DNA of 64,000 nt from Achromobacter veterisilvae (lineage in GTDB: Bacteria > Pseudomonadota > Gammaproteobacteria > Burkholderiales > Burkholderiaceae_B), in the NCBI RefSeq assembly GCF_900496975.1, contig NZ_UFQC01000007.1:1-64000 (forward strand), in the 5' to 3' direction. Both the position numbers and the translations under genes were made by a program. Each line of letters opens with the position of its first letter. The first letter of the stretch is position 1. Below the pieces are notes generated by a model. It searched no databases, was not told where the DNA came from, and saw only the letters and a program-made list of their open reading frames with translations. Below are positions 1 to 7,594 of the stretch, piece by piece.

Positions 1-150
1 CCGCATTTCTGCAGCATGAAGATCACGCAGGACGTGCGGGATTATGCGGCGGCGCAGGGCGTGAGCGAAAAGGACGCGCTGCAAAAGGGCATGCAGGAGA
101 AGTCGGTTGAGTTCGTGAAGAAGGGGGCCGAGGTTTATCATCGGCAGTAG
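1..150 (+). CDS. thiC: ThiC, phosphomethylpyrimidine synthase, C-terminal end (partial at window start)
   Basis: The window opens inside the last 50 codons of thiC, read in frame 1 and ending with TAG at 148-150. ThiC is the cytosolic radical-SAM enzyme that converts aminoimidazole ribotide to the HMP-phosphate half of thiamin. The first residues, PHFCSMKI, contain the last cysteine of the C-terminal CxxCxxxxC motif that holds the [4Fe-4S] cluster; the other two cysteines lie before the window but appear in the duplicated copy at 592. The rest of the tail, ending EVYHRQ, is typical of the family. An 8-bp GC hairpin follows the stop at 181-203. Identification is firm although only the tail is visible. 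Confidence 0.9.
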   Translation, partial: PHFCSMKITQDVRDYAAAQGVSEKDALQKGMQEKSVEFVKKGAEVYHRQ

Positions 151-180
151 GTTTTGGACGTTGACATGTCGATGCTCCTG

Positions 181-203
181 GGGCGCCCGGCACGTGGGCG
201 CCC
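181..203 (+). terminator. GC-rich hairpin after thiC
   Basis: GGGCGCCC occurs twice (181-188 and 196-203), giving an 8-bp stem with a 7-nt loop 31 bp after the thiC stop. There is no T-run, so it may only be a stabilising 3' hairpin rather than a complete intrinsic terminator. It is copied in the duplication at 804-826. Confidence 0.4.
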
Positions 204-418
204 ATGCATCGTGCTCGGCCGATTGAAACTTGACGTCGGCTGGGACGGACGGTGTGCCTAGGGGTCGCTCCACGGGCGGAGGTGGGTGGTGGATCTTGCA
301 GGGCCCGCCCCAGGCCGGCCGCGCAGGCGGCCTCGTGGGGCGTACGCGGCGTCTTGCGTCGTGATGATGACGCTGCGCGTGTAGGGTGGTTTCTTTGTCA
401 GGTGTCTTGTTTTTGTCA

Positions 419-483
419 GGTGTCTGACACCCGTACGAAATGACGGCACGAATTGAAGAGATGCTCCCCGGGTGTCTGACACC
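419..483. repeat. Dyad doublet A (two GGTGTCTGACACC, 52 bp apart)
   Basis: Perfect 13-bp dyads at 419-431 and 471-483, both with central T, are separated by 39 nt. This 65-bp unit is the most regular form of the element seen in four intergenic regions. Because each dyad is self-complementary, the two can pair in single-stranded nucleic acid as a 12-bp stem around the spacer. Confidence 0.85.
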
Positions 484-509
484 CATGGGAAGATACTGTT
501 GCCGCGGGT

Positions 510-774
<265 letters not shown>

Positions 775-803
775 TTTTGGACGTTGACGTGTCGATGCTC
801 CTG

Positions 804-826
804 GGGCGCCCGGCACGTGGGCGCCC
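804..826 (+). terminator. Duplicate of the thiC 3' hairpin
   Basis: Second copy of the hairpin at 181-203: GGGCGCCC at 804-811 and 819-826 with the same 7-nt loop, 30 bp after the stop of the thiC fragment. Confidence 0.35.
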
Positions 827-1041
827 ACGCATCGTGCTCGGCCGATTGAAACTTGACGTCGGCTGGGACGGGCGGTGTGCCTAGGGCTCGCTCCACGGGC
901 GGAGGGGGCGGTGGATCTTGCAGGGCCCGCCCCAGGCCGGCCGCGCGGGCGGCCTCGTGGGGCGTACGCGGCGTCTTGCGTCGTGATGATGACGCTGCGC
1001 GTGTAGAGTGGTTTCTTTGCCAGGTGTCTTGTTTTTTGTCA

Positions 1042-1106
1042 GGTGTCTGACACCCGTACGAAATGACGGCACGAATTAATGAGATGCTCCCCGGGTGTCT
1101 GACACC
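1042..1106. repeat. Dyad doublet, copy of A
   Basis: Dyads at 1042-1054 and 1094-1106, with the same spacing and nearly the same spacer as the doublet at 419-483. It was carried by the tandem duplication. Confidence 0.85.
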
Positions 1107-1153
1107 CATGGGAAGATACTGTTGCCGCGGGTGGTGTAAACGCCGTGCCGTAG

Positions 1154-1323
1154 GGTGTCTGACACCTGACTTGCTTGCCCTGATATCACGGCTGGTGTCT
1201 GACACCCTGGATACTGTTGCCGCGGCTGGTGTCTGACACCCGTGGTGCGCTGCTTCAAGCCTGAAACGCCGTGCCGTAGGGTGTCAGACACCTGACTTGC
1301 CCTCGCCGCTGGTGTCTGACACG
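1154..1323. repeat. Array of further dyads, including a doublet at 1228-1292
   Basis: Exact dyads lie at 1154-1166, 1194-1206, 1228-1240 and 1280-1292, plus one with a single end mismatch at 1311-1323. The pair 1228/1280 repeats doublet B with a 39-nt spacer, the first dyad with central T and the second with central A. The dyad at 1154 is the right half of a doublet B whose left half has been deleted. Confidence 0.8.
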
Positions 1324-1516
1324 TGAAGAGAATCTTCCATCGTCGCGTCAACCACGGCGCCGGATGGGCGGCGCGCGGCGAGCTCTGCACGCGCAAGCAA
1401 GTGCCCAGCGCGCCGCCCATCACCGCCCTCCCCCCACATCGGCGGGACCCACCACCAGCAAACCCCTCCCCGCATTCGCGAAAGCGCACACCATCACGAC
1501 GCACACGACCGCGTAT

Positions 1517-1550
1517 GCCGATGTCGGCCGCCCGCGCGGCCGACATCGGC
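1517..1550. repeat. Strong hairpin with 15-bp arms and CCGC loop
   Basis: GCCGATGTCGGCCGC (1517-1531) and its exact reverse complement (1536-1550) flank the loop CCGC. No T-run follows. It lies in a 500-bp stretch (1324-1825) in which I see no gene, only inverted repeats and short direct repeats such as CTACGAAGAC near 1780-1810. Confidence 0.7.
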
Positions 1551-1613
1551 GGGCACGGCAAGATTCGACACCGACCACGGCTCCAGCAGCGCCACAGGCC
1601 TAGACGGCGGCAG

Positions 1614-1775
1614 CCCGTCGGCGCGGGCGACATGGACGCGAGCAACCTCGATGCGCCCGAGGGAATCTGAAGGAACCGCCGAAGGCGGTGACGAAGATGA
1701 CGAAGGGGCAGTCCGGCGCCCGCGCGCCGGACCGCAATCGTGGGCGCGAGCGTCCATGTCGCCCGCGCCGACGGG
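1614..1775. repeat. 25-bp inverted repeat enclosing smaller hairpins
   Basis: A perfect 25-bp inverted repeat (1614-1638 with 1751-1775) encloses 112 bp. Inside are CCGCC-GAA-GGCGG near 1677-1689 and a 9-bp hairpin at 1711-1732 (GTCCGGCGC and its complement) with the loop CCGC also used at 1517-1550. The whole can fold as a branched structure. It lies between thiC and the convergent oxidase gene; no coding function is visible. Confidence 0.7.
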
Positions 1776-1825
1776 CGACCTACGAAGACACCCAGACGAG
1801 CCTACGAAGACCTAAGCCCTAAGCC

Positions 1826-3238
1826 CTAAAGCAGCTTCCCAGGATTCATGATCCCCGCCGGATCCAGCACCGCCTTGATCTCCCGCATCAACCGCAACTC
1901 CAGCGGATCCTTGCTATGCAGGAAATGATCCCGCTTCAACTGCCCGATCCCATGCTCCGCCGAAATACTCCCCCCGTAGCGATTCACCTCGTCCAGCACC
2001 ACGTCCGTCACCGCCGCGCCGTGCACCGCCGCCCAATCGCGGTCGGCGCCCGCGGGGCGCGACAGGTTGTAGTGCAGGTTGCCATCGCCAAAGTGGCCGA
2101 AGATGAATGGGCGGATGTCCGGGTAGAGCGCGCGCACGCGCGCCTCAGCGGATTCCATGAACTCGGGGATGCGTTCGATCGGCAGCGACACGTCGTGCTT
2201 CAGGTGCGGGCCGTCGGCGCGCTGCGCCTCGGAGATCTCCTCGCGCAGCTTCCACAGCGCCTGCAACTGCGCCAGCGACGCCGACACGGCGGCGTCCAGG
2301 CACAGGCCGCGCTCCAGCGCCGTGCCGATCACATTTTCCAGCAGGGTGTTCAGCGCGGCCTCGTCGGCGGTGTCGGCCAGTTCCACCAGCACGTAGCCCG
2401 GATAGCGCTGGGCGAAGGGTTCCTGCACGCCTTCGGCGTGCGCCAGCACCAGGTCCAGGCAATCGCCCGAAAAGTATTCGAACGCCTGCAGGCGCGCGCC
2501 GCATTGCTCGAACAGGAGTTCGAATAGCTGCAAGGCCTGGGCCGGCGATTCCACCGCGGCCAGCACCACCGAGCGCACGTCGGTGCGCGGGAACAGGCGC
2601 AGGGCGACGGCGGTGATGACGCCCAGCGTTCCTTCCGAGCCGATCAGCAATTGCTTGAGGTCGTAGCCGGTGTTGTCCTTGCGCAGGGTGCGCAGGCCGT
2701 GGAAGACCTCGCCGTTGGGCAGCACGGCCTCCAGGCCCAGCACCAGTTCGCGCGCCATGCCGTAGCGCACCACGTTCACGCCGCCGGCGTTGGTGGCGAC
2801 GTTGCCGCCGATCTGGCTGGAATCCTCCGCCGCCAGGCTCAGCGGCAGCAGGCGGCCGGCCTCCTGCGCGGCGCGGCGCAGATTGCCGAGGATGGCGCCC
2901 GCCTCCGCCACCATGGTGTTGGCCACGGTGTCGATGGCGCGCACGGCGTTCATGCGGTCCAGGCTGAGCACGACGTTGGCCGCGCCCGAATCCGGCGTGG
3001 CGCCGCCGCACAGGCCGGTGTTGCCGCCGCGCGGCACGACCGGCACGCCGGCCTCCTGGCACAGCGCCAGGCAGATGGCGACCTCGTCCGTGGTGCGCGG
3101 GCGCACGACGGCCTGCGCCTGGCCCTTGTACAGGCCGCGCCAGTCGGACAGCCACGGCGCGATATCCGCTCCGGCGGTAAGGACGGTGTCGGGGCCCAGG
3201 GCCCGGACCAGGCGTTGTGTGAAGTCGGATGCGCTCAT
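1826..3238 (-). CDS. FAD-binding 2-hydroxyacid dehydrogenase (D-2-hydroxyglutarate/D-lactate type)
   Basis: This 470-residue protein is a GlcD/D2HGDH-type flavoenzyme that oxidises a D-2-hydroxy acid to the 2-oxo acid. The PCMH FAD domain occupies about residues 40-215 with PRGGNTGLCGG near 69-79 and the IGGNVATNAGG segment near 142-152. The C-terminal substrate and metal half has GHFGDGNLHYN and the late SAEHGIG motif with family histidines. The length is normal for single-subunit members. The gene begins in an ATGA overlap with the end of the upstream GntR gene, so the two are co-transcribed and the regulator probably senses the substrate. The exact hydroxy acid cannot be read from sequence. 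Confidence 0.85.
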   Translation of the reverse strand: MSASDFTQRLVRALGPDTVLTAGADIAPWLSDWRGLYKGQAQAVVRPRTTDEVAICLALCQEAGVPVVPRGGNTGLCGGATPDSGAANVVLSLDRMNAVRAIDTVANTMVAEAGAILGNLRRAAQEAGRLLPLSLAAEDSSQIGGNVATNAGGVNVVRYGMARELVLGLEAVLPNGEVFHGLRTLRKDNTGYDLKQLLIGSEGTLGVITAVALRLFPRTDVRSVVLAAVESPAQALQLFELLFEQCGARLQAFEYFSGDCLDLVLAHAEGVQEPFAQRYPGYVLVELADTADEAALNTLLENVIGTALERGLCLDAAVSASLAQLQALWKLREEISEAQRADGPHLKHDVSLPIERIPEFMESAEARVRALYPDIRPFIFGHFGDGNLHYNLSRPAGADRDWAAVHGAAVTDVVLDEVNRYGGSISAEHGIGQLKRDHFLHSKDPLELRLMREIKAVLDPAGIMNPGKLL

Positions 3239-3951
3239 GATGTCTGCCTTGCGGCCGGAAAGAGGTGATCGAGTCGCAGGCGGCTGGCCGCCTGTTGTAG
3301 ATGGCGGGTCGCCGCCAGCCGGGCGCGCTCGGGGTCGCCCGCGAGAATGGCCTCGTACACGGCCACGTGCTCCTGGTGCACGGCCGCGGTCAGGCCCTCC
3401 TGCAGGCGGCTGTTGCTGCGCGCGGTGCTGACGGCCAGCCGCAGTTGCAGGTTCAGGTACTGCAGCAGGTCCTGGTAGTAGCGGTTGTGCGTGGCGGCGG
3501 CGATGGCGACGTGGAACGAGATATCGTGCTCCACGCCCTGTTCGGGATGGTCGAGGTGCGCTTCCAGCGCGGCCAGGGCCTGGGCCATGGCCGCGAGGTC
3601 CGCGGCATTGCGGCGCACCGCCGCCAGGGCGGCCGCGCCGCCCTCCAGTTCCATCCGCAATTCGTAGACGCTGGCCAGTTGCTCGCGGTCCGCGATGCCG
3701 GCGGAGACCTGGAACCCCTGCGCGCCGGTGCGCGACAGCACCACGCTGCCCGAGCCCTGGCGGCTCTGGATCAGCCCCTGCGCCCGCAGGCGTTCGGTGG
3801 CCTCGCGGATGACCGCGGCGCTGACGCCGTACTGCTCGGCCAGGGCGCGTCCGGGCGGCAGCTTGGCGCCGACGGGGTGGACGCCCTCGGCGATGTCGCC
3901 CGCGATCCGGCGGGCGACCTGTTCGGTCAGGGTAAGGCTCTTGCTCAGCAT
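3235..3951 (-). CDS. GntR family (FadR/FCD subfamily) transcriptional regulator
   Basis: The 238-residue protein has an N-terminal winged helix at about 8-75, with the recognition segment around LAEQYGVSAAVIREATERL, followed by an all-helical FCD ligand domain with the metal-type histidines expected in HDISFHVAIAAATHN. FCD regulators usually bind a small carboxylic acid. It lies upstream of, and overlaps by 4 bp, the 2-hydroxyacid dehydrogenase gene, so local control of that operon is likely. Two small dyads stand just upstream of its ATG (3968-3980 and 3978-3990) and are candidate operators. Confidence 0.85.
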   Translation of the reverse strand: MLSKSLTLTEQVARRIAGDIAEGVHPVGAKLPPGRALAEQYGVSAAVIREATERLRAQGLIQSRQGSGSVVLSRTGAQGFQVSAGIADREQLASVYELRMELEGGAAALAAVRRNAADLAAMAQALAALEAHLDHPEQGVEHDISFHVAIAAATHNRYYQDLLQYLNLQLRLAVSTARSNSRLQEGLTAAVHQEHVAVYEAILAGDPERARLAATRHLQQAASRLRLDHLFPAARQTS

Positions 3952-3967
3952 GCGCCCATTATAGACA

Positions 3968-3990
3968 AACCTTTCAGGTTATCTGATAAC
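3968..3990 (-). promoter_or_regulatory. Candidate GntR operator: two overlapping dyads
   Basis: AACCT-TTC-AGGTT (3968-3980) overlaps the perfect 13-bp dyad GTTATC-T-GATAAC (3978-3990), 17-39 bp upstream of the regulator start. Position and symmetry suit autoregulation by the FCD-family protein. The assignment is inferred. Confidence 0.5.
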
Positions 3991-4030
3991 TTTTGCCGGA
4001 TGCAGGCCGGGATCGGCGCCCGCCGGCGCG

Positions 4031-5230
4031 TCAGGCCACGGCGCGCGCGCCGCCGGGCAGGATGCCGTTCTCGGCGTCGCCGGCCTCGTCGCCCCCGGCG
4101 ACCGCGCAGCAGCGTCCACCGCGCGCCTTGGCGCGGTACAGCGCGGCATCGGCCGAATCCAGGGCGCCCTGCGGGCTGCGGTTGGCGCCCGACACGATGG
4201 AGATGCCGATGGACAGGCCCACGCTGACGCGCGTGCCGTCGGCCAGCCCGATCGGCTGCGACACGTCGTGCAGCAGGTGTTCGCCCAGCCGCAAGGCGGA
4301 GGTGGCGTCGATGCCGGTCACCAGCACGATGAATTCGTCGCCGCCGATCCGCGCCGCCACGTCGTCCACCCGCAGCATGGCCCGCATGCGCTGGGCGATG
4401 GTCATGAGCACCTGGTCGCCCGCGGCATGGCCGTAGGTGTCGTTGATCAGCTTGAAATCGTCCATGTCCATGTACAGCAGCGCCGCCGAACTGTCATGGC
4501 TGCGCGCGCTGGCGCAGACGCGTTCGAGCGCGGCCTGCAGGCCCGCCCGGTTCGCCAGGCCGGTGAGCGCATCCTCGCTGGCGCGGCGCTCGCTGTCGCG
4601 CTCGGCCAGCATCGTGGACACCAGGATGCGGTTGAGCCGGTGCGACGCGATGCTCATGCTGACCAGGTAGAACGGAATCTGGATGAAGACGATGGCCGTG
4701 ACGTATTCGCCGGTGAAGGCCGCGCCCAGGCACATCGGCCCCAGGCTCAGGAAGATCATGGCGCCGACCAGCCTGGGCGCGCCGTAGTTGCGGAAGCAGA
4801 TGCCGCCGGCCATGGCGCCGCAGGACACCCCCGCCAGCGTGGCGGCCAGCCAGTCGCCGTTGATGAACGTGACGAAGACGCCATAGCCCACGCTGAACGC
4901 CCACAGCAGCGCCAGCAGGATGTAGATGTCGGTATGCGTGTTGCCGCCCTTGGGCGCGGCCCGCAAGGCGGACCGCAGGACCGTGACGCGGACGGCGGCC
5001 AGGATCACCTCCATCGCCAGCCACGACAAGTACAGCGGCTCGGGCCGCCGCCAGGCGACGACGCCGGAAATCATGAGGGTGTTGATGACGCCGCCGGCAA
5101 AAATGGGAAGCGTGCCGAACAGGCTGGCGATCAGCGCCGCGCGGATGTCCGCGGGCGTATCGTGTCCGGAATGCGTCAGCCAGCGCGTGAGGCGCCATTT
5201 GGGTAAGCTGAACTTCAGTGCTGTATCCAC
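4031..5230 (-). CDS. Membrane diguanylate cyclase (GGDEF domain)
   Basis: This 399-residue protein starts at a GTG. About six hydrophobic segments between residues 30 and 200 form a membrane sensor region, followed by a short linker and a GGDEF domain from about 215 to 380. The catalytic signature GGDEF is intact at 296-300. The inhibitory site RxxD is present as RVDD at 287-290, exactly five residues before GGDEF, so active synthesis of cyclic-di-GMP from two GTP with product inhibition is expected. No EAL domain is present. The gene stands alone between the GntR gene and moeB, and the input signal is unknown. Confidence 0.88.
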   Translation of the reverse strand: MDTALKFSLPKWRLTRWLTHSGHDTPADIRAALIASLFGTLPIFAGGVINTLMISGVVAWRRPEPLYLSWLAMEVILAAVRVTVLRSALRAAPKGGNTHTDIYILLALLWAFSVGYGVFVTFINGDWLAATLAGVSCGAMAGGICFRNYGAPRLVGAMIFLSLGPMCLGAAFTGEYVTAIVFIQIPFYLVSMSIASHRLNRILVSTMLAERDSERRASEDALTGLANRAGLQAALERVCASARSHDSSAALLYMDMDDFKLINDTYGHAAGDQVLMTIAQRMRAMLRVDDVAARIGGDEFIVLVTGIDATSALRLGEHLLHDVSQPIGLADGTRVSVGLSIGISIVSGANRSPQGALDSADAALYRAKARGGRCCAVAGGDEAGDAENGILPGGARAVA

Positions 5231-5337
5231 GCTGTCACGTCCCTGGCCGCCTCTACCCGGATCAGATAGGCTGGCTGGCGTTATAGCAGGTATTTCAAGC
5301 CTTTAATATTGTCCGCCGGTTCAATATGCCGGGGCAT

Positions 5338-6093
5338 TCAGTGCCCGCGGTGCCCGCAGACGGCGCATTCGGGATCGCGCTGGACGTTCACACTGCGCCA
5401 CTGCATGGTGCGCACGTCCAGCCACAGCAGTCGGCCGGACAGGCTTTCGCCCACGCCGGACAGCAGCTTGAGCGCCTCTGCCGCCTGCATGCTGCCGATG
5501 ATGCCGACGACCGGCGCAAACACGCCCATCGTGGCGCAGTTGGCCTCTTCGACGTCGTCGGCCTCCGGGAACAGGCAGTGATAACAGGGCGAATCGTCGT
5601 CGCGCAGGTCGTAGACGCTGACCTGGCCGTCGAAGCGGATCGCGGCGCCGGACACCAGCGGCTTGCGGTGCTGCACGCAGGCGCGGTTGATGGCGTGGCG
5701 GGTGGTGAAGTTGTCGGTGCAGTCCAGCACCAGGTCGGCCTGCGACACGGCGTCGGACAGGGCCTGGCCCTGGAGCCGCTCGACGCGGGCATGGACCCGC
5801 GCCTGCGGATTGAACGCCGCCAGCATGTCGCGCCCCGATTCGGCCTTGTGGCGGCCGACGCTGGCGGTGGTGTGCAGGATCTGGCGTTGCAGGTTGCTGA
5901 GTTCGACGACGTCGTCGTCGGCCAGGGTGATGTCGCCCACGCCGGCCGTCGCCAGGTAAAGCGCCGCGGGCGAACCCAGTCCGCCCGCCCCCACGATGAG
6001 CACACGCGCCGCCAGCAGTTTTTCCTGCCCTTCTATTCCCAGCTCGTCGAGCAGGATGTGGCGGGCGTAGCGCAGCAGTTGCTCGTCGTTCAT
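5338..6093 (-). CDS. moeB: MoeB/ThiF-type sulfur-carrier adenylyltransferase
   Basis: The 251-residue protein activates the C-terminal glycine of a ubiquitin-like sulfur carrier (MoaD or ThiS) with ATP. The Rossmann ATP site GAGGLG is at 35-40. The structural zinc site is complete: CYHC at 170-173 and CAVC near the C-terminus. A cysteine in the ANCATMG segment (186) matches the catalytic-loop cysteine. There is no rhodanese fusion. The start overlaps the end of the protease gene by 4 bp, so it is the last gene of the gpmA-envC-ctpA-moeB string. MoeB and ThiF cannot be separated by sequence alone. Confidence 0.85.
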   Translation of the reverse strand: MNDEQLLRYARHILLDELGIEGQEKLLAARVLIVGAGGLGSPAALYLATAGVGDITLADDDVVELSNLQRQILHTTASVGRHKAESGRDMLAAFNPQARVHARVERLQGQALSDAVSQADLVLDCTDNFTTRHAINRACVQHRKPLVSGAAIRFDGQVSVYDLRDDDSPCYHCLFPEADDVEEANCATMGVFAPVVGIIGSMQAAEALKLLSGVGESLSGRLLWLDVRTMQWRSVNVQRDPECAVCGHRGH

Positions 6094-7535
6094 TTGTCCT
6101 TGCTGGGCTCGACTCCGGTCGGCGTGATCTTCATGCGCTGGGCGGCGCCGCCGCCCGGCTTGGCGTCGGCCTTGGCCTGGGCGCGGGCCGAGCCCTTCTG
6201 CACCGGCTTGCCCGCCAGCAGGTTCAGCGCCTGCTGCAACTGGAAGTCGTCCTTGCCGCCGAATTCGAACACCTTGGCCGGCAATTCGACGTTGTCCTGG
6301 TCGGCGGTGGACTTCACTTCGTTGGCCGTCTGCTGGTTGGACAGGTGGCGCTGCAGGTCGGCTTCGCGCGGCAGGCGGAACAGGTCGCCGTCGGCCGTGT
6401 CGGCGACGACGTAGTCCGGTTCGATGCCGGTGGCCTGGATGGAACGGCCGCTGGGCGTGAAATAGCGCGACGTGGTGAGCTTGACCGCGGTGGTTTCCGA
6501 CAGCGGCAGGATCACCTGCACCGAGCCCTTGCCGAAGGTGCGGTTGCCCAGGACCTTGGCGCGCTTGTGATCCTGCAGCGCGCCGGCCACGATCTCGGAG
6601 GCGGACGCGGAACCGACGTTCACCAGCACGACCATCGGCACCGTCTTGGTCCAGGCCGGCAGGCCGGACAGGTAGTTGCTTTCGCCGCGGGCGTATTCGG
6701 ATGGCGTGGCCAGGTACTTGTGGCGGGCGTCGGGGGTGCGGCCGTCGGTGGACACCACCAGGGCGTCGGGCGGCAGGAACGCGCCCGACACGCCGATGGC
6801 GCTGGTCAGCAGGCCGCCCGGATCGTTGCGCAGGTCCAGCACCAGGCCCTTGGGGGCTTCCTTCGCGCCGAGGTCCTTGAGCTGCTTGGCCAGGTCGGCG
6901 CCGGTCTTTTCCTGGAACTGGGCGACGCGCACGTAGCCGATGCCGTTGTCCAGCATCTTGCTGCGCACGCTGCGCACCTTGATGATGTCGCGCACGATCT
7001 TCAGCACGATCGGCTGCGGACGGTCGGCGCGCATGATGGTCAGCGTGATCGGCGACTTGGGCGCGCCGCGCATCAGCTTGACCGCGTCGTTGAGCGTCAT
7101 GCCCTTGGTGGGCGTGTCGTCGATCTTGATGATGAGGTCGCCGGCCATCACGCCGGCGCGGGCGGCGGGCGTGTCTTCGATCGGCGAGATCACCTTCACG
7201 AAGCCGTCTTCGGCGCCGACCTCGATGCCCAGGCCGCCGAACTCGCCCTGCGTGGCCGTCTGCATTTCGCGGAACGCGTCGGCATCCAGGTAGGCGGAGT
7301 GGGGGTCCAGGTTCGACACCATGCCGGAAATGGCATTGTCGATGAGGGTCTTGTCGTCGACGGCTTCGACGTAGTTGTTCTTGATGGCGGCAAACACGTT
7401 GCTCAGTTGCCTGAGCTCGTCCAGCGGCAAGGGGCTACCGCGCTGCGCGACCGCTGTCACGCCCACGCTGAGCAACACACCCGCCACCGCACCGATGGCA
7501 ATCAGACCGAAACCGCGAAACTTACGAGTGCCCAT
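6090..7535 (-). CDS. ctpA: S41 family C-terminal processing peptidase (CtpA type)
   Basis: A single N-terminal transmembrane or signal-anchor segment (about 8-32) puts this 481-residue serine protease in the periplasm. A PDZ domain follows at about 100-180 and the catalytic domain at about 195-390. The Ser-Lys dyad is visible: the serine lies in the SASASE loop near 309-314 and the lysine in FGKGSVQ near 336. The proline- and lysine-rich tail beyond 430 is not conserved. ATG 7535 is preferred over GTG 7541 because GGGAAG is then properly spaced. Such proteases trim lipoproteins and cell-wall hydrolases, which fits the EnvC-like gene directly upstream. Confidence 0.88.
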   Translation of the reverse strand: MGTRKFRGFGLIAIGAVAGVLLSVGVTAVAQRGSPLPLDELRQLSNVFAAIKNNYVEAVDDKTLIDNAISGMVSNLDPHSAYLDADAFREMQTATQGEFGGLGIEVGAEDGFVKVISPIEDTPAARAGVMAGDLIIKIDDTPTKGMTLNDAVKLMRGAPKSPITLTIMRADRPQPIVLKIVRDIIKVRSVRSKMLDNGIGYVRVAQFQEKTGADLAKQLKDLGAKEAPKGLVLDLRNDPGGLLTSAIGVSGAFLPPDALVVSTDGRTPDARHKYLATPSEYARGESNYLSGLPAWTKTVPMVVLVNVGSASASEIVAGALQDHKRAKVLGNRTFGKGSVQVILPLSETTAVKLTTSRYFTPSGRSIQATGIEPDYVVADTADGDLFRLPREADLQRHLSNQQTANEVKSTADQDNVELPAKVFEFGGKDDFQLQQALNLLAGKPVQKGSARAQAKADAKPGGGAAQRMKITPTGVEPSKDK

Positions 7536-7570
7536 GCACACTTCCCGAATTGTGTTTTCGCCGATGGGGT

Positions 7571-7584
7571 TTGGTAATTACCAA
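7571..7584. promoter_or_regulatory. 14-bp palindrome upstream of ctpA
   Basis: TTGGTAATTACCAA is a perfect palindrome in the 59-bp gap between the EnvC-like gene and ctpA, 36-49 bp before the ctpA ATG. It could be an operator or a processing site. The regulator is unknown. Confidence 0.45.
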
Positions 7585-7594
7585 CGACATCAAT

